From Candidatus Zhuqueibacterota bacterium (GTDB lineage Bacteria; Zhuqueibacterota; Zhuqueibacteria; Residuimicrobiales; Residuimicrobiaceae), in NCBI GenBank assembly GCA_963169875.1, contig CAUJEL010000046.1, forward strand, positions 25,463-89,462: DNA of 64,000 nucleotides. Direction: 5' to 3'. Of the stretch, positions 9,064-16,656 are shown one piece after another. Both the position numbers and the translations under genes were made by a program. How positions within the stretch are numbered: the first letter of the stretch is position 1; each line of letters starts with the position of its first letter. Under the pieces are notes generated by a model. It was given only the letters and a program-made list of their open reading frames with translations, was not told the DNA's origin and did no database searches.

Positions 9064-9855
9064 ATGAGAACACTTCTTCTATTGACCATAACAATTATGG
9101 TGGCCGGGTTCGGATGCGACGAGCAACCGATGGCGCCTAAACCGGAAGACAGAATTATAGTCCGGGCTTATCTGCTGGAAGGGCAGCCCGTTGAAAATAT
9201 TCAACTGATGCACTGCTATCCCATCGATGAACCTCCTTTGGCAAAATTTCCGGCTGTTTCGGACGCCCAGATCACGCTGTCCATAAACAATCAAAAACAC
9301 CGCCTGGAATTGGTGAATGCAGACAGTGGTTATTACGCGATTGGTGACAACCAGATCCGCATCCGTGGCGGCGATTCTCTCTTTTTACACATTCACTGGA
9401 ATAGCATAGAAATCACTGCTGCGACCAAGGTTCCGGAACATGTGCAACAAAACGCTGCGTTTCCAGATACGGTCTACATAGACACTCAAAATCCGGACCA
9501 GCCAGCCGTAACTTTATATTTTCAGGCTGAAGCAGCAACAGCTGAACTTGCAGTTCTGGATAAAAATCCGCAATGGCTCTGGTATGGCCATGAATATCAA
9601 TTTCTTCCAGCAACAAGTGATCCACAAGGTCAGACTCAGATCATTTACAATGCCTGGTTCGAATATGCGGGACAGCATCAGATGATACTGATGCAATTCA
9701 GCAACCACCAGTTCTTGAGATACAATCAAAATTCATTTGGTTATACCAGGGATTTTTTGTTTACTGCACTTGAGACCAATATTCAGGGAGGATTGGGTTA
9801 TCTGACTGCCGCGGTTGTGGATACATTTACCTTTTATGTTGCGAAACTTCAATAG
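9064..9855 (+). CDS. DUF4249-like lipoprotein partner of the TonB receptor
   Basis: The protein has 263 aa and begins with a lipoprotein signal ending GFGC, so the mature protein would start at that cysteine. A charged proline-containing linker (DEQPMAPKPED) follows. The body resembles DUF4249: VRAYLLEGQPVENIQLMHCYPI and an AQITLSINNQKHRLEL strand near the start, then a predicted beta-rich remainder. DUF4249 lipoproteins commonly sit next to STN-type TonB receptors in Bacteroidetes and are thought to be surface or periplasmic partners. It is 8 bp downstream of the receptor and 9 bp upstream of the sigma-factor gene. Assignment to DUF4249 rests on the pattern only. Confidence 0.65.
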   Translation: MRTLLLLTITIMVAGFGCDEQPMAPKPEDRIIVRAYLLEGQPVENIQLMHCYPIDEPPLAKFPAVSDAQITLSINNQKHRLELVNADSGYYAIGDNQIRIRGGDSLFLHIHWNSIEITAATKVPEHVQQNAAFPDTVYIDTQNPDQPAVTLYFQAEAATAELAVLDKNPQWLWYGHEYQFLPATSDPQGQTQIIYNAWFEYAGQHQMILMQFSNHQFLRYNQNSFGYTRDFLFTALETNIQGGLGYLTAAVVDTFTFYVAKLQ

Positions 9856-9864
9856 GCTTCCGGA

Positions 9865-10404
9865 ATGATCTGGTCTGGGCAAGTAAATAAACTACACAAC
9901 CGGAAACCTGTTGAACCTGAGAAGCTGATGGAATGGGCCGACTTTGAAAAAGCCTATTTCGAGCATGGCACGCTTCTCTATCACTTTATTCGTCGCCGTG
10001 TTCGCTGCGCTGAACTGGCAAAAGATATCCTCCATGATGTCTATGTCAGATTGTGGGAGCATCGCGGGCGCCTTGATCCCGACAAATCCGTAAAATCTTA
10101 TCTCTTCAAGATCGCATCCAATCTGGTAATCGATCACTTGCGTAAAAATAATCGCGGCGTGTCCTCACTGGAGGATGACCTTGCCTCCTCCAGCAGGCCA
10201 GACCATATACTGGAAGTGCAGGAAAAGATTGAAACTTTACTTTGTAAAATGTCACCAAAAATTAAAAATGTATTCATCATGAGCCGGCTTGATGGATTCA
10301 GTTATAAAGAGATGGCGGACATCTGCGGCGTTTCAGTCAAAACCATAGAAGCCTGGATGGGAAAAGCCATCAAAATTATGTCACAAGAACGAGGAGGGGA
10401 TTGA
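9865..10404 (+). CDS. ECF-type RNA polymerase sigma factor (FecI-like)
   Basis: The protein has up to 179 aa; an internal ATG at 9928 (MEWADFEKAYF) is an alternative start closer to the family length. Region 2 lies around FIRRRVRCAELAKDILHDVYVRLW and SYLFKIASNLVIDHLRK, and includes the core-binding and -10-recognition helices. Region 4 contains the helix-turn-helix GFSYKEMADICGVSVKTIEAWMGKAI. These features match the Bacteroidetes FecI-like group. It probably pairs with the FecR protein at 5432 and controls this receptor operon. Unusually, it is the fourth gene of the cluster; fecI normally precedes fecR. Confidence 0.9.
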   Translation: MIWSGQVNKLHNRKPVEPEKLMEWADFEKAYFEHGTLLYHFIRRRVRCAELAKDILHDVYVRLWEHRGRLDPDKSVKSYLFKIASNLVIDHLRKNNRGVSSLEDDLASSSRPDHILEVQEKIETLLCKMSPKIKNVFIMSRLDGFSYKEMADICGVSVKTIEAWMGKAIKIMSQERGGD

Positions 10405-10475
10405 CGATACCTTGCTAGAGCGCTTTTTGAATGCGGTCATCCAATCACTGAATCCTTATCTATCCGGAGGCTTTT

Positions 10476-11360
10476 ATGAAAAAATTAACAGTTTGTCTGA
10501 TTATTGCAGTGACGTTCTTCATCATGTCTTGTGACAAAGAACAGCAACCCTTGGCGCCGAAATCACTGAAAAAAGCCAGCACGATCGACTGGGAGACGTT
10601 TAAATATCCACTCGAGATTGGCAATAGCTGGCAGTATGACAGAACCTTTTCCATCACACTCATACCGGTTGACACCAGCAAAGCTGATTCTCTTATCCAA
10701 GCGAAGGCGGCCGCGAAAGTGCACATCGCCGGACAGACCATGATTGACAGCACCAATACCTTCCACTTTGTGGAAACTTATCATGAGAAAGAGTTCGAAA
10801 TGATTCACGAAGGCTGGTATGCGAACCAGGCGGATGGGTTTTATTGTTATGCTTATAAAAATGCGGGCGTAGCGACGGCCTTGTTTAAAGATGCGGCCCC
10901 AAAGAAGCTGCGCGTCAATGGCAGAATGTATCATTCCGTGCGCGAAATCAGTGATTATTACTTCAACAGGATGGCTTCAACGCACGTGTCCATGAGCGAC
11001 TCGATGATCTATGAAAATCCACCCACGAAAATGCTGCCCTATCCCATGACAGACGGGACGCAATGGGTTTACCGGAGAACGCCCTATTTCACAACGGCTC
11101 ATCGAATTGTCGGTGAGGAAGCTGTGGAATGCCCGGCTGGGACCTTTCTCTGCAAAAAAATCGAATATCTATTCTATGACGATGTATTTGGCCGATGGGT
11201 TCATGTCGTACAGGCGGCTGATTATATCAGTGAGGCGGGGTTGGTAAAAAGAATTCTATATTGCACAGGAGAACTCTGGACCACAGACGATTCGCCATTC
11301 CCCATCGGTACCGTGAACACCTCTGATGAAATGGTATTAACGCAATTTACTGTCAAATAG
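10476..11360 (+). CDS. Lipoprotein of unknown function
   Basis: The protein has 294 aa, with GGAGG six bases before the ATG. It begins with a lipoprotein signal (VTFFIMSC). The linker DKEQQPLAPKS resembles that of the lipoprotein two genes upstream. The mature part opens with YPLEIGNSWQYDRTF, a phrase type common in uncharacterised secreted proteins of FCB-group bacteria, and contains a second similar unit, YPMTDGTQWVYRRTPYF. It is probably beta-rich and surface or periplasmic. It follows the sigma-factor gene after 71 bp and may be the last gene of that operon, closed by the terminator at 11400. No function is recognisable. Confidence 0.7.
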   Translation: MKKLTVCLIIAVTFFIMSCDKEQQPLAPKSLKKASTIDWETFKYPLEIGNSWQYDRTFSITLIPVDTSKADSLIQAKAAAKVHIAGQTMIDSTNTFHFVETYHEKEFEMIHEGWYANQADGFYCYAYKNAGVATALFKDAAPKKLRVNGRMYHSVREISDYYFNRMASTHVSMSDSMIYENPPTKMLPYPMTDGTQWVYRRTPYFTTAHRIVGEEAVECPAGTFLCKKIEYLFYDDVFGRWVHVVQAADYISEAGLVKRILYCTGELWTTDDSPFPIGTVNTSDEMVLTQFTVK

Positions 11361-11399
11361 TCCCAATGGATCATTTCGGGATTTGGGATTATTACCCGT

Positions 11400-11433
11400 A
11401 AGGAGAACCATTTGCCGGTTCTCCTTATTTTTA
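11400..11433 (+). terminator. Rho-independent terminator
   Basis: A perfect 10-bp stem (AAGGAGAACC / GGTTCTCCTT) with a 7-nt loop is followed by ATTTTTATT. It closes the plus-strand FecR/receptor/sigma cluster. The convergent hydrolase gene ends inside its T-tract. Confidence 0.85.
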
Positions 11434-12393
11434 TTCCTGAGCCACCAGCATCTCGGCATCCCAACCGAGATCGCAAAGATGGTTGGGAAACGTGGCAAAT
11501 CCATGCGTGGTGTATATTTTTTTCGCCCCCACCCGGCGCACGAACTCGATGAGTTCATAGAAATCAGCATGATCGCTGAGCGCAATGCGGTGGTCCGTTC
11601 GCCAGCCCGGGCCATGCCCGGCATTGGTCCAGCCCGATAAAAACACCGTACGACGTCGTCCCACAAACTGCAGCGCCCGCGTAAACGTCACATGCGGCGG
11701 CACCATGAGCACCTGGCGCGGCCCCACCTGCGCGCCCGCCCAGAGGCTGCAATTGACAAATGAAATCCCGAATTTTTCATAGACCTGCGCCATCTGCCAG
11801 ATCGAAGGATGCACCAGCACCTCGTAGCCGCGATCGCCGAGGATTTTCATCGCCTCCTGCGATTTGCCCAAGGCATATGCCATCACCACCGGCGTATAAT
11901 TGGCGGCAAAGCAGCTTTCAATAAAGCCGATCAACTCTTCGATCAGCATCTCCCGGCTTTGTTGCACCACATATTGCGGATGCCCGTAGGTGGATTCTGT
12001 GATGAGTATATCAGCCTGCGGAATTTCAATGGGCTCGCAGGTGTCGCTGGGACGCAGTTTGAAATCACCACTGTATAAGAGCGAAACCCCATCGCGCTCG
12101 ACGCGGATCATGGCGGAACCGAGGATATGACCGGCCGGGAAGAGCTGCACCCGCATGCCATCCATCTCAAAGGCTTCCCCAAATTCAAGCGCGTGCACAT
12201 CCGCTTGACGGCTGCGTAATGCGTGGAAGCAAATCGTAGCCGGTGTGGCCAATATCTTTTGATGATTCTTGAGGTGATCGCTGTGCCCATGGGAGACGAA
12301 AGAATAATCCACCTTGCGCAGGGCATCGAGCCAAAGCCCGGCGCCTTTGATTTTTATGCCTTTGCAGTCGTAGTCAAACATATAATTTTTCAT
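11431..12393 (-). CDS. Metallo-beta-lactamase-fold hydrolase, beta-CASP/CPSF exonuclease-like
   Basis: The protein has 320 aa. Metal-binding motifs of the MBL fold are visible: SHGHSDH near residue 35, PAGHILGSAM near 87, LLYSGDF near 108, and SDHADF near 280. The order and the late SDHADFYEL motif followed by KIYTTHGF resemble mRNA 3'-end processing (CPSF-like) and ligase-associated DNA exonucleases rather than beta-lactamases. A two-metal phosphodiesterase acting on RNA or DNA is likely. No DNA ligase gene is adjacent, so the ligase-associated subfamily is not supported by context. The gene converges on the plus-strand sigma cluster. Confidence 0.8.
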   Translation of the reverse strand: MKNYMFDYDCKGIKIKGAGLWLDALRKVDYSFVSHGHSDHLKNHQKILATPATICFHALRSRQADVHALEFGEAFEMDGMRVQLFPAGHILGSAMIRVERDGVSLLYSGDFKLRPSDTCEPIEIPQADILITESTYGHPQYVVQQSREMLIEELIGFIESCFAANYTPVVMAYALGKSQEAMKILGDRGYEVLVHPSIWQMAQVYEKFGISFVNCSLWAGAQVGPRQVLMVPPHVTFTRALQFVGRRRTVFLSGWTNAGHGPGWRTDHRIALSDHADFYELIEFVRRVGAKKIYTTHGFATFPNHLCDLGWDAEMLVAQE

Positions 12394-12874
12394 TCAACCA
12401 TTTTTTAAAAACCGGATTTATCCCCCGAACGCTGTCAATGATCGCTAACAGCCACTTCCCTTCACCGCAACAGTGATTGTTTTTGAGCTTGCAAGGCGTG
12501 CGAACACCGAATCAGAGCATTCATAAGCCTGAGCCCGCCAGGCCGTTTTTGTCGGATATACAGAACAAATATGGATTCGAATTTTATTTCAGACTTTAAG
12601 CTGCTGCCGAGGGCATTTTTAAGTTTGTTTCTCTTTGTGCATCGTCACGTTCGCGGCGGAAAATTTCACAAACAAAATAGGCAAAATTCCACTCTTTTCC
12701 AATAAAAACCCCGCCTGCTTCCTCATCGAAATGTTTTTTCAGGCGTTTTCCCGCCAAAACATGACAATTATTTACATCTGTTGACGTAACCATGACAACC
12801 TTTACATTAATTTCCGGTATACAAGGGTGGAAAGAGAAATTAAGCTGTAGTTAACCCATACAAGGAGGTATATC
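12394..12874. other. 480-bp intergenic region, no gene recognised
   Basis: The region separates a minus-strand hydrolase from a plus-strand secreted protein. A 65-aa minus-strand ORF at 12596-12793 has no ribosome-binding site or family pattern and is probably random. Weak stems (CGCCTG...CAGGCG before a short T run at about 12711-12744) may be terminator debris. A TTGACG at about 12781 is the only -35-like hexamer seen, without a convincing -10. Confidence 0.5.
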
Positions 12875-13270
12875 ATGAAACGCTTCACGATGTTCGTACT
12901 GATGACTGTGACGGCTGGATGCCTGATGGCGTCGCCCGATTTTGAGAGTATCAAGATGCAGGCCATCCAGGGCTACAAGATGGCCCTCGCTTCTGATAAC
13001 TGCGGTTTGAGAAATGACGCCCTGCACAAAATCGCCCGGATGAAATCAGAATACCCTGAAACTGATTTAAGCTGCTTCGAACCCATCCTCAAGAAAATGG
13101 CTGTGAAGGACGCGGACGCCATGGTGCGCATGAACGCCCAACTGACGCTGAATTATCTCCGCGACAGCGCCATCTCGGAATGGGTACCGACGCAAAAAGC
13201 TGAAACCTCTTTTGAGTTTTTCAACCGCCTCTATCAGCAAATGACGACGATCTTCGCCGCGGCCCAGTAA
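12875..13270 (+). CDS. Small secreted helical protein of unknown function
   Basis: The protein has 131 aa and starts after an excellent AAGGAGGT site. Residues 1-19 form a signal peptide ending CLMAS, which could be cut by signal peptidase I. The mature ~110 residues look all-helical (YKMALASDNCGLRNDALHKIARMKSEYPETD, then ADAMVRMNAQLTLNYLRDSAI), like one or two HEAT-type hairpins. Two cysteines (DNCGL and LSCFEP) remain and might pair after export. The gene is monocistronic, with a strong terminator downstream. I do not recognise a family. Confidence 0.75.
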   Translation: MKRFTMFVLMTVTAGCLMASPDFESIKMQAIQGYKMALASDNCGLRNDALHKIARMKSEYPETDLSCFEPILKKMAVKDADAMVRMNAQLTLNYLRDSAISEWVPTQKAETSFEFFNRLYQQMTTIFAAAQ

Positions 13271-13295
13271 CGACTCCTGATCTCGCGGCGGCACG

Positions 13296-13329
13296 GCGCC
13301 GGGGTCTCACAACTCCGGCGCTTTTTTTT
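13296..13329 (+). terminator. Rho-independent terminator
   Basis: A GC-rich stem (GCGCCGGGG / CTCCGGCGC, one mismatch) is followed by eight T. It sits 25 bp after the small secreted protein gene. Confidence 0.88.
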
Positions 13330-13403
13330 GTTTTTCCTGATCAGAAAATTTACGATATTAAGGGCAATCAACCTCACTCATCCACTCATCAGGATCACAG
13401 ACT

Positions 13404-14513
13404 ATGATATATCGTCCATACGGTGCTGCAGGCGTGCAACTCTCCGCCATCGGATTTGGCGGCATGCGCTTCCTGGATCAGAACGACGTCGATGCCTGCG
13501 CCGCGCTGGTTCATGCGGCGTATGAGCATGGCATCAATTATTTTGATACCGCCTCTGGATACGGACGCTCCGAAGAACTGTTCGGCGTCGCCTTCAAAGA
13601 AATGCAGAAACAGCGGGGCCTGAAACCTTTTTACGTCTCCAGCAAAACGTCGGCCGGCAATGCTGACGACATCCGCCGCGATCTGGAAACCTCCCTGCAA
13701 CGCATGGGACTGAATCAAATCGATTTTTATCACGTCTGGTGCGTGATGACCAAAGAGGATTACCTGACGCGACAGCACAAGGGCGTCCTTAAAACATTCG
13801 AACAACTGCAACGGGAAGGACTGGTGCGGCACATCTGCGTCTCCAGTCACATGACCGGCGCCGAGATCGAGTGGATGCTCGGGGATTACCCTTTTGCGGG
13901 CATCCTCCTCGGCTATTCGGCGATGAATTTCGCCTACCGGGATCAGGGCATCAGCGCGGCGGCGGCTTTGCAGCGCGGCGTGGTCATCATGAATCCCCTG
14001 GGCGGCGGCATCATTCCCCAGCACCCACAGCGGTTCGATTTTGTGCGCACCCGTCCGGATGAGACGGTGGTTCAAGGCGCCCTGCGTTTCCTGATCAACG
14101 ACGCCCGCATCACCACAGCCCTGGTGGGATTCAGCACGATCGATCAAATCAAAGAGGCTGTCAGTGCCGTGGATGGCTTTGAGCCCCTGACCGCAGCCGC
14201 TGTTCAGAAAATCCGCGGCCATCTTCAGGACGCCTTTGATCAGATGTGCACCGGATGCGGTTACTGCGACCACTGCCCGGAAGGCGTACCCGTGCCGAAA
14301 ATGATGGACAGCTACAACCAGTTCCTTCTCTCCAGCAATACCTCATCCATCCCGGATCGTTTGGCCTGGCACTGGGGTATCGGCCGTCGCAGCGACGTCC
14401 ACGACCTGTGCACGGAATGCGGTCTGTGCGAAGAGCTGTGCACGCAAAAACTGCCCATTCGCGCGCGACTGCGGGAAATCAAGACCATCGTGCACTCTCA
14501 ATTAAACAAATAG
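13404..14513 (+). CDS. Aldo/keto reductase with C-terminal ferredoxin-type 4Fe-4S domain
   Basis: The protein has 369 aa. Residues 1-270 form an aldo/keto reductase barrel: GFGGMRF near the N-terminus, NYFDTASGYGRSEE with the catalytic Asp and Tyr, and FYVSSKT with the catalytic Lys. The histidine normally following is replaced in the pattern HVWCVM. Residues 285-365 carry cysteine clusters CTGCGYCDHCPEGV and CTECGLCEELC, which could bind two 4Fe-4S clusters. Such fusions are common in anaerobes and likely exchange electrons between NAD(P)H, the cluster and a carbonyl substrate, which is unknown. An esterase gene follows 85 bp downstream on the same strand. Confidence 0.88.
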   Translation: MIYRPYGAAGVQLSAIGFGGMRFLDQNDVDACAALVHAAYEHGINYFDTASGYGRSEELFGVAFKEMQKQRGLKPFYVSSKTSAGNADDIRRDLETSLQRMGLNQIDFYHVWCVMTKEDYLTRQHKGVLKTFEQLQREGLVRHICVSSHMTGAEIEWMLGDYPFAGILLGYSAMNFAYRDQGISAAAALQRGVVIMNPLGGGIIPQHPQRFDFVRTRPDETVVQGALRFLINDARITTALVGFSTIDQIKEAVSAVDGFEPLTAAAVQKIRGHLQDAFDQMCTGCGYCDHCPEGVPVPKMMDSYNQFLLSSNTSSIPDRLAWHWGIGRRSDVHDLCTECGLCEELCTQKLPIRARLREIKTIVHSQLNK

Positions 14514-14598
14514 GGCTGCCTTGCGCGCACAGCATCAGCGAGACGGCAGATCACATCAACCACACCATTTACACGTCATTAAACAGAGAGAATTAACA

Positions 14599-15531
14599 AT
14601 GCCCAGTTTTAAAAGCCGCCTTTTCATTTTTCTGCTGCGCCATCGCAACATGTTCAAATTCCAGTTTAAAAACCGGCCGGAAATCACCTGGGATACCTCC
14701 ATCCCGGATCTGCGCGCCAGGACGGAGAAAGCAGGGCGCATGTTCGGCAAACTGCCGGAAAATATGCGAATCGAAGAGGCTGTAATCGGAGAGATGTACG
14801 CGGAATGGATGATACCGGGAGATGCCACCAGGGACAAGGCGATCCTCTATTTTCACGGCGGCGGTTATGTGATCGGATCACCGCAGGGGCATCGCCCCCA
14901 CGTCGCCAAGGTAGTACAAGGCAGCGGCATCCCGGCCCTGGTTATCGATTACCGTCTGGCGCCGGAAAGCCCCTTCCCGGCCGCCCTGGATGATGCGCTC
15001 GCCGGCTATCGCTGGCTCCTCGAGCAGAAAACCGCCCCGGAGCACATCGTCTTCATGGGCGATTCCGCGGGCGGCGGTCTGTGCCTGGCCGCTCTGCTGG
15101 CCATTCGCCAGCAAGGTCTCCCCCTCCCTGGCGGTGCCGTGGCCCTGTCGCCGTGGACCGACCTCACCTGCAGCGGCGCATCGCTTAAAAGTAACGAAAA
15201 GGTCGATCCCCTGACGTGGCGGGAATCCTGGACTATTTTCAGCAAATATTATGTCGGCGAACACGATGCGGCGGATCCGCTGGTCTCGCCCCTGTTCGGC
15301 GATCTCGCAGGCCTGCCGCCGCTGCTCATCTGTGCCGGCAATGATGAACTCTTGCGCGACGATGCGGTACGTTATGCGGAAAAAGCCAAAGCAGCGGGTG
15401 TGGATGTGACTCTTCGCGTCGGCGAGGGTATGTTCCACTGCTATCCGGTGTGCGCGCCGATGTTTCCCGAGGCGACCGCGGCGATGAAAGAGCTGACAGA
15501 ATTTATCCGGATACGCACGCGGGTGGATTAA
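14599..15531 (+). CDS. Alpha/beta-hydrolase, hormone-sensitive-lipase family esterase
   Basis: The protein has 310 aa from the ATG at 14599, preceded by AGAGAG at 8 nt; the longer track ORF adds 26 unlikely residues. The oxyanion-hole motif FHGGGYVIGSP and the nucleophile elbow GDSAGGG are those of the HSL (type IV) lipase/esterase family. The acid is probably the Asp in CAGNDELLRDDA and the base the His in GMFHCYP. It should hydrolyse short-chain carboxyl esters in the cytoplasm, as no signal peptide is present. It may be transcribed with the aldo/keto reductase upstream. Confidence 0.88.
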   Translation: MPSFKSRLFIFLLRHRNMFKFQFKNRPEITWDTSIPDLRARTEKAGRMFGKLPENMRIEEAVIGEMYAEWMIPGDATRDKAILYFHGGGYVIGSPQGHRPHVAKVVQGSGIPALVIDYRLAPESPFPAALDDALAGYRWLLEQKTAPEHIVFMGDSAGGGLCLAALLAIRQQGLPLPGGAVALSPWTDLTCSGASLKSNEKVDPLTWRESWTIFSKYYVGEHDAADPLVSPLFGDLAGLPPLLICAGNDELLRDDAVRYAEKAKAAGVDVTLRVGEGMFHCYPVCAPMFPEATAAMKELTEFIRIRTRVD

Positions 15532-15710
15532 AATTTCTGTGGCAACCGTCTTCAAAAGAGCCGGTTGTAAAGCGGAACAAGTATACGGTGTCGAATTGAA
15601 AAGCTCGCTTTTCCGCCCCGCCCGGGGACAGCCGGTTGACGAAACGTAAAAGGGCTCTGTTTATTGACAGAAAAGTGCAACTCTTCCCCACCCCGCTCCA
15701 GGATCGTTTG

Positions 15711-15902
15711 TCAACCCTGGTATCCTCTCAACCCGGAAAAGGGACGCAGCTTGGGATTCTTGCCATCATGCCAGTTATCTCCCCACACAGCCAGCGCACG
15801 GGCGACCGGGGAACGCCGCACGCCTGCACGTACAAGATTATGCAATCCGTTGTCCGCGTGCGCATAAGGACATACGCGCACGCAGCGGGCGCAGTTGCTG
15901 AT
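15711..15902 (-). pseudogene. Remnant of a 4Fe-4S ferredoxin-domain protein (C-terminal piece)
   Basis: About 63 codons remain open and read NCARCVRVCPYAHADNG, then a basic segment LVRAGVRRSP, ALAVWGD and DGKNP. The CxxCxxxCP cluster followed by a helical tail and a W-D-x5-G-K-x-P-like end resembles the C-terminus of reductive-dehalogenase-like or dicluster Fe-S proteins. Upstream of about 15902 the resemblance stops and the frame runs into the NAD(P)-binding gene. There is no start or ribosome-binding site. I infer a deletion remnant; the 180 bp before it (15532-15710) hold nothing recognisable. Confidence 0.5.
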
Positions 15903-15903
15903 G

Positions 15904-16569
15904 TTACGACGATCCTTCCCCGTGCATCTCCTGCGCGGGGACAATGTACAGACCTGGACGCCCTTGACGGGCACTGGCGAGCATGGCCGCGGCTACCTGC
16001 GCTGCCTGGTTGGGCTTGTAAGCCGCCAGCCGTCCACGGAACAGAAAACCCGTGAAGCGGAAAAACCACGCAGCCGCCTCTTCGCGCCGGCGCCGCTCAC
16101 TGCGGGCACCCAGCAGCAGGGAGGGCCGGAAAAAGGTGATCGCGGGTATGGACAAGCCCGAAATATCGCGTTCGGTTTCACCCTTGACCCGGTTATAAAA
16201 AACCTTTGACTTGGCATCCGCACCGATGGCGCTCACCAGCAAGAACTGCTTGACGCCGTGGTCGCTGGCCCACCGCGCCAACTGCACCGGATAATCATGA
16301 TCGACATGAATAAAGGCCTCCCGGGTTCGGGCCTTTTTCATGGTGGTGCCCAGACAACAAAAAAGAGCATCCGCTTTGACGCCCCGCAGGGTCTCCTCAA
16401 GCCGTTCAAAGTCAACCACTTTATTTTCCAATTTTTCGTGGGCAACAGCCAGAGGCTGGCGGCTCAGAGCGATAACCTGTTTGCAGGCGGGCTCTTCAAG
16501 GAGTTGCTTAAGGCAATACGAGCCGACCAGACCGGTGGCGCCGGCGAGAAGAACGGTTTGAAGGTTCAT
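15904..16569 (-). CDS. NAD(P)-binding oxidoreductase, atypical short-chain dehydrogenase (HTATIP2/NmrA-like)
   Basis: The protein has 221 aa. The Rossmann dinucleotide motif is at the start (LLAGATGLVGSY, about residues 7-18). DALFCCLGTTMKKA (about 67-80), HVDHDYPVQLARWASDHG and FLLVSAIGADAKS follow the pattern of HTATIP2/TIP30-type proteins. YNRVKGETE supplies a tyrosine and lysine in the YxxxK spacing, and the C-terminal part has ITFFRPSLLLG. The substrate is unknown; proteins of this group act as NADPH-binding regulators or small reductases. Its 3' end abuts the Fe-S remnant. Confidence 0.8.
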   Translation of the reverse strand: MNLQTVLLAGATGLVGSYCLKQLLEEPACKQVIALSRQPLAVAHEKLENKVVDFERLEETLRGVKADALFCCLGTTMKKARTREAFIHVDHDYPVQLARWASDHGVKQFLLVSAIGADAKSKVFYNRVKGETERDISGLSIPAITFFRPSLLLGARSERRRREEAAAWFFRFTGFLFRGRLAAYKPNQAAQVAAAMLASARQGRPGLYIVPAQEMHGEGSS

Positions 16570-16656
16570 GTCTTCGTTCCCGAAAAGAGTTGTTCTTTGG
16601 TTGCAAACATGCTGCCGCCCCCCTGATCTGAAATTGCTGGCACCAGGGCAGGGCTC

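Noticed and set aside
12596-12793. 65-aa minus-strand ORF in an intergenic gap
   Set aside because: No ribosome-binding site, no known family and low-complexity composition.
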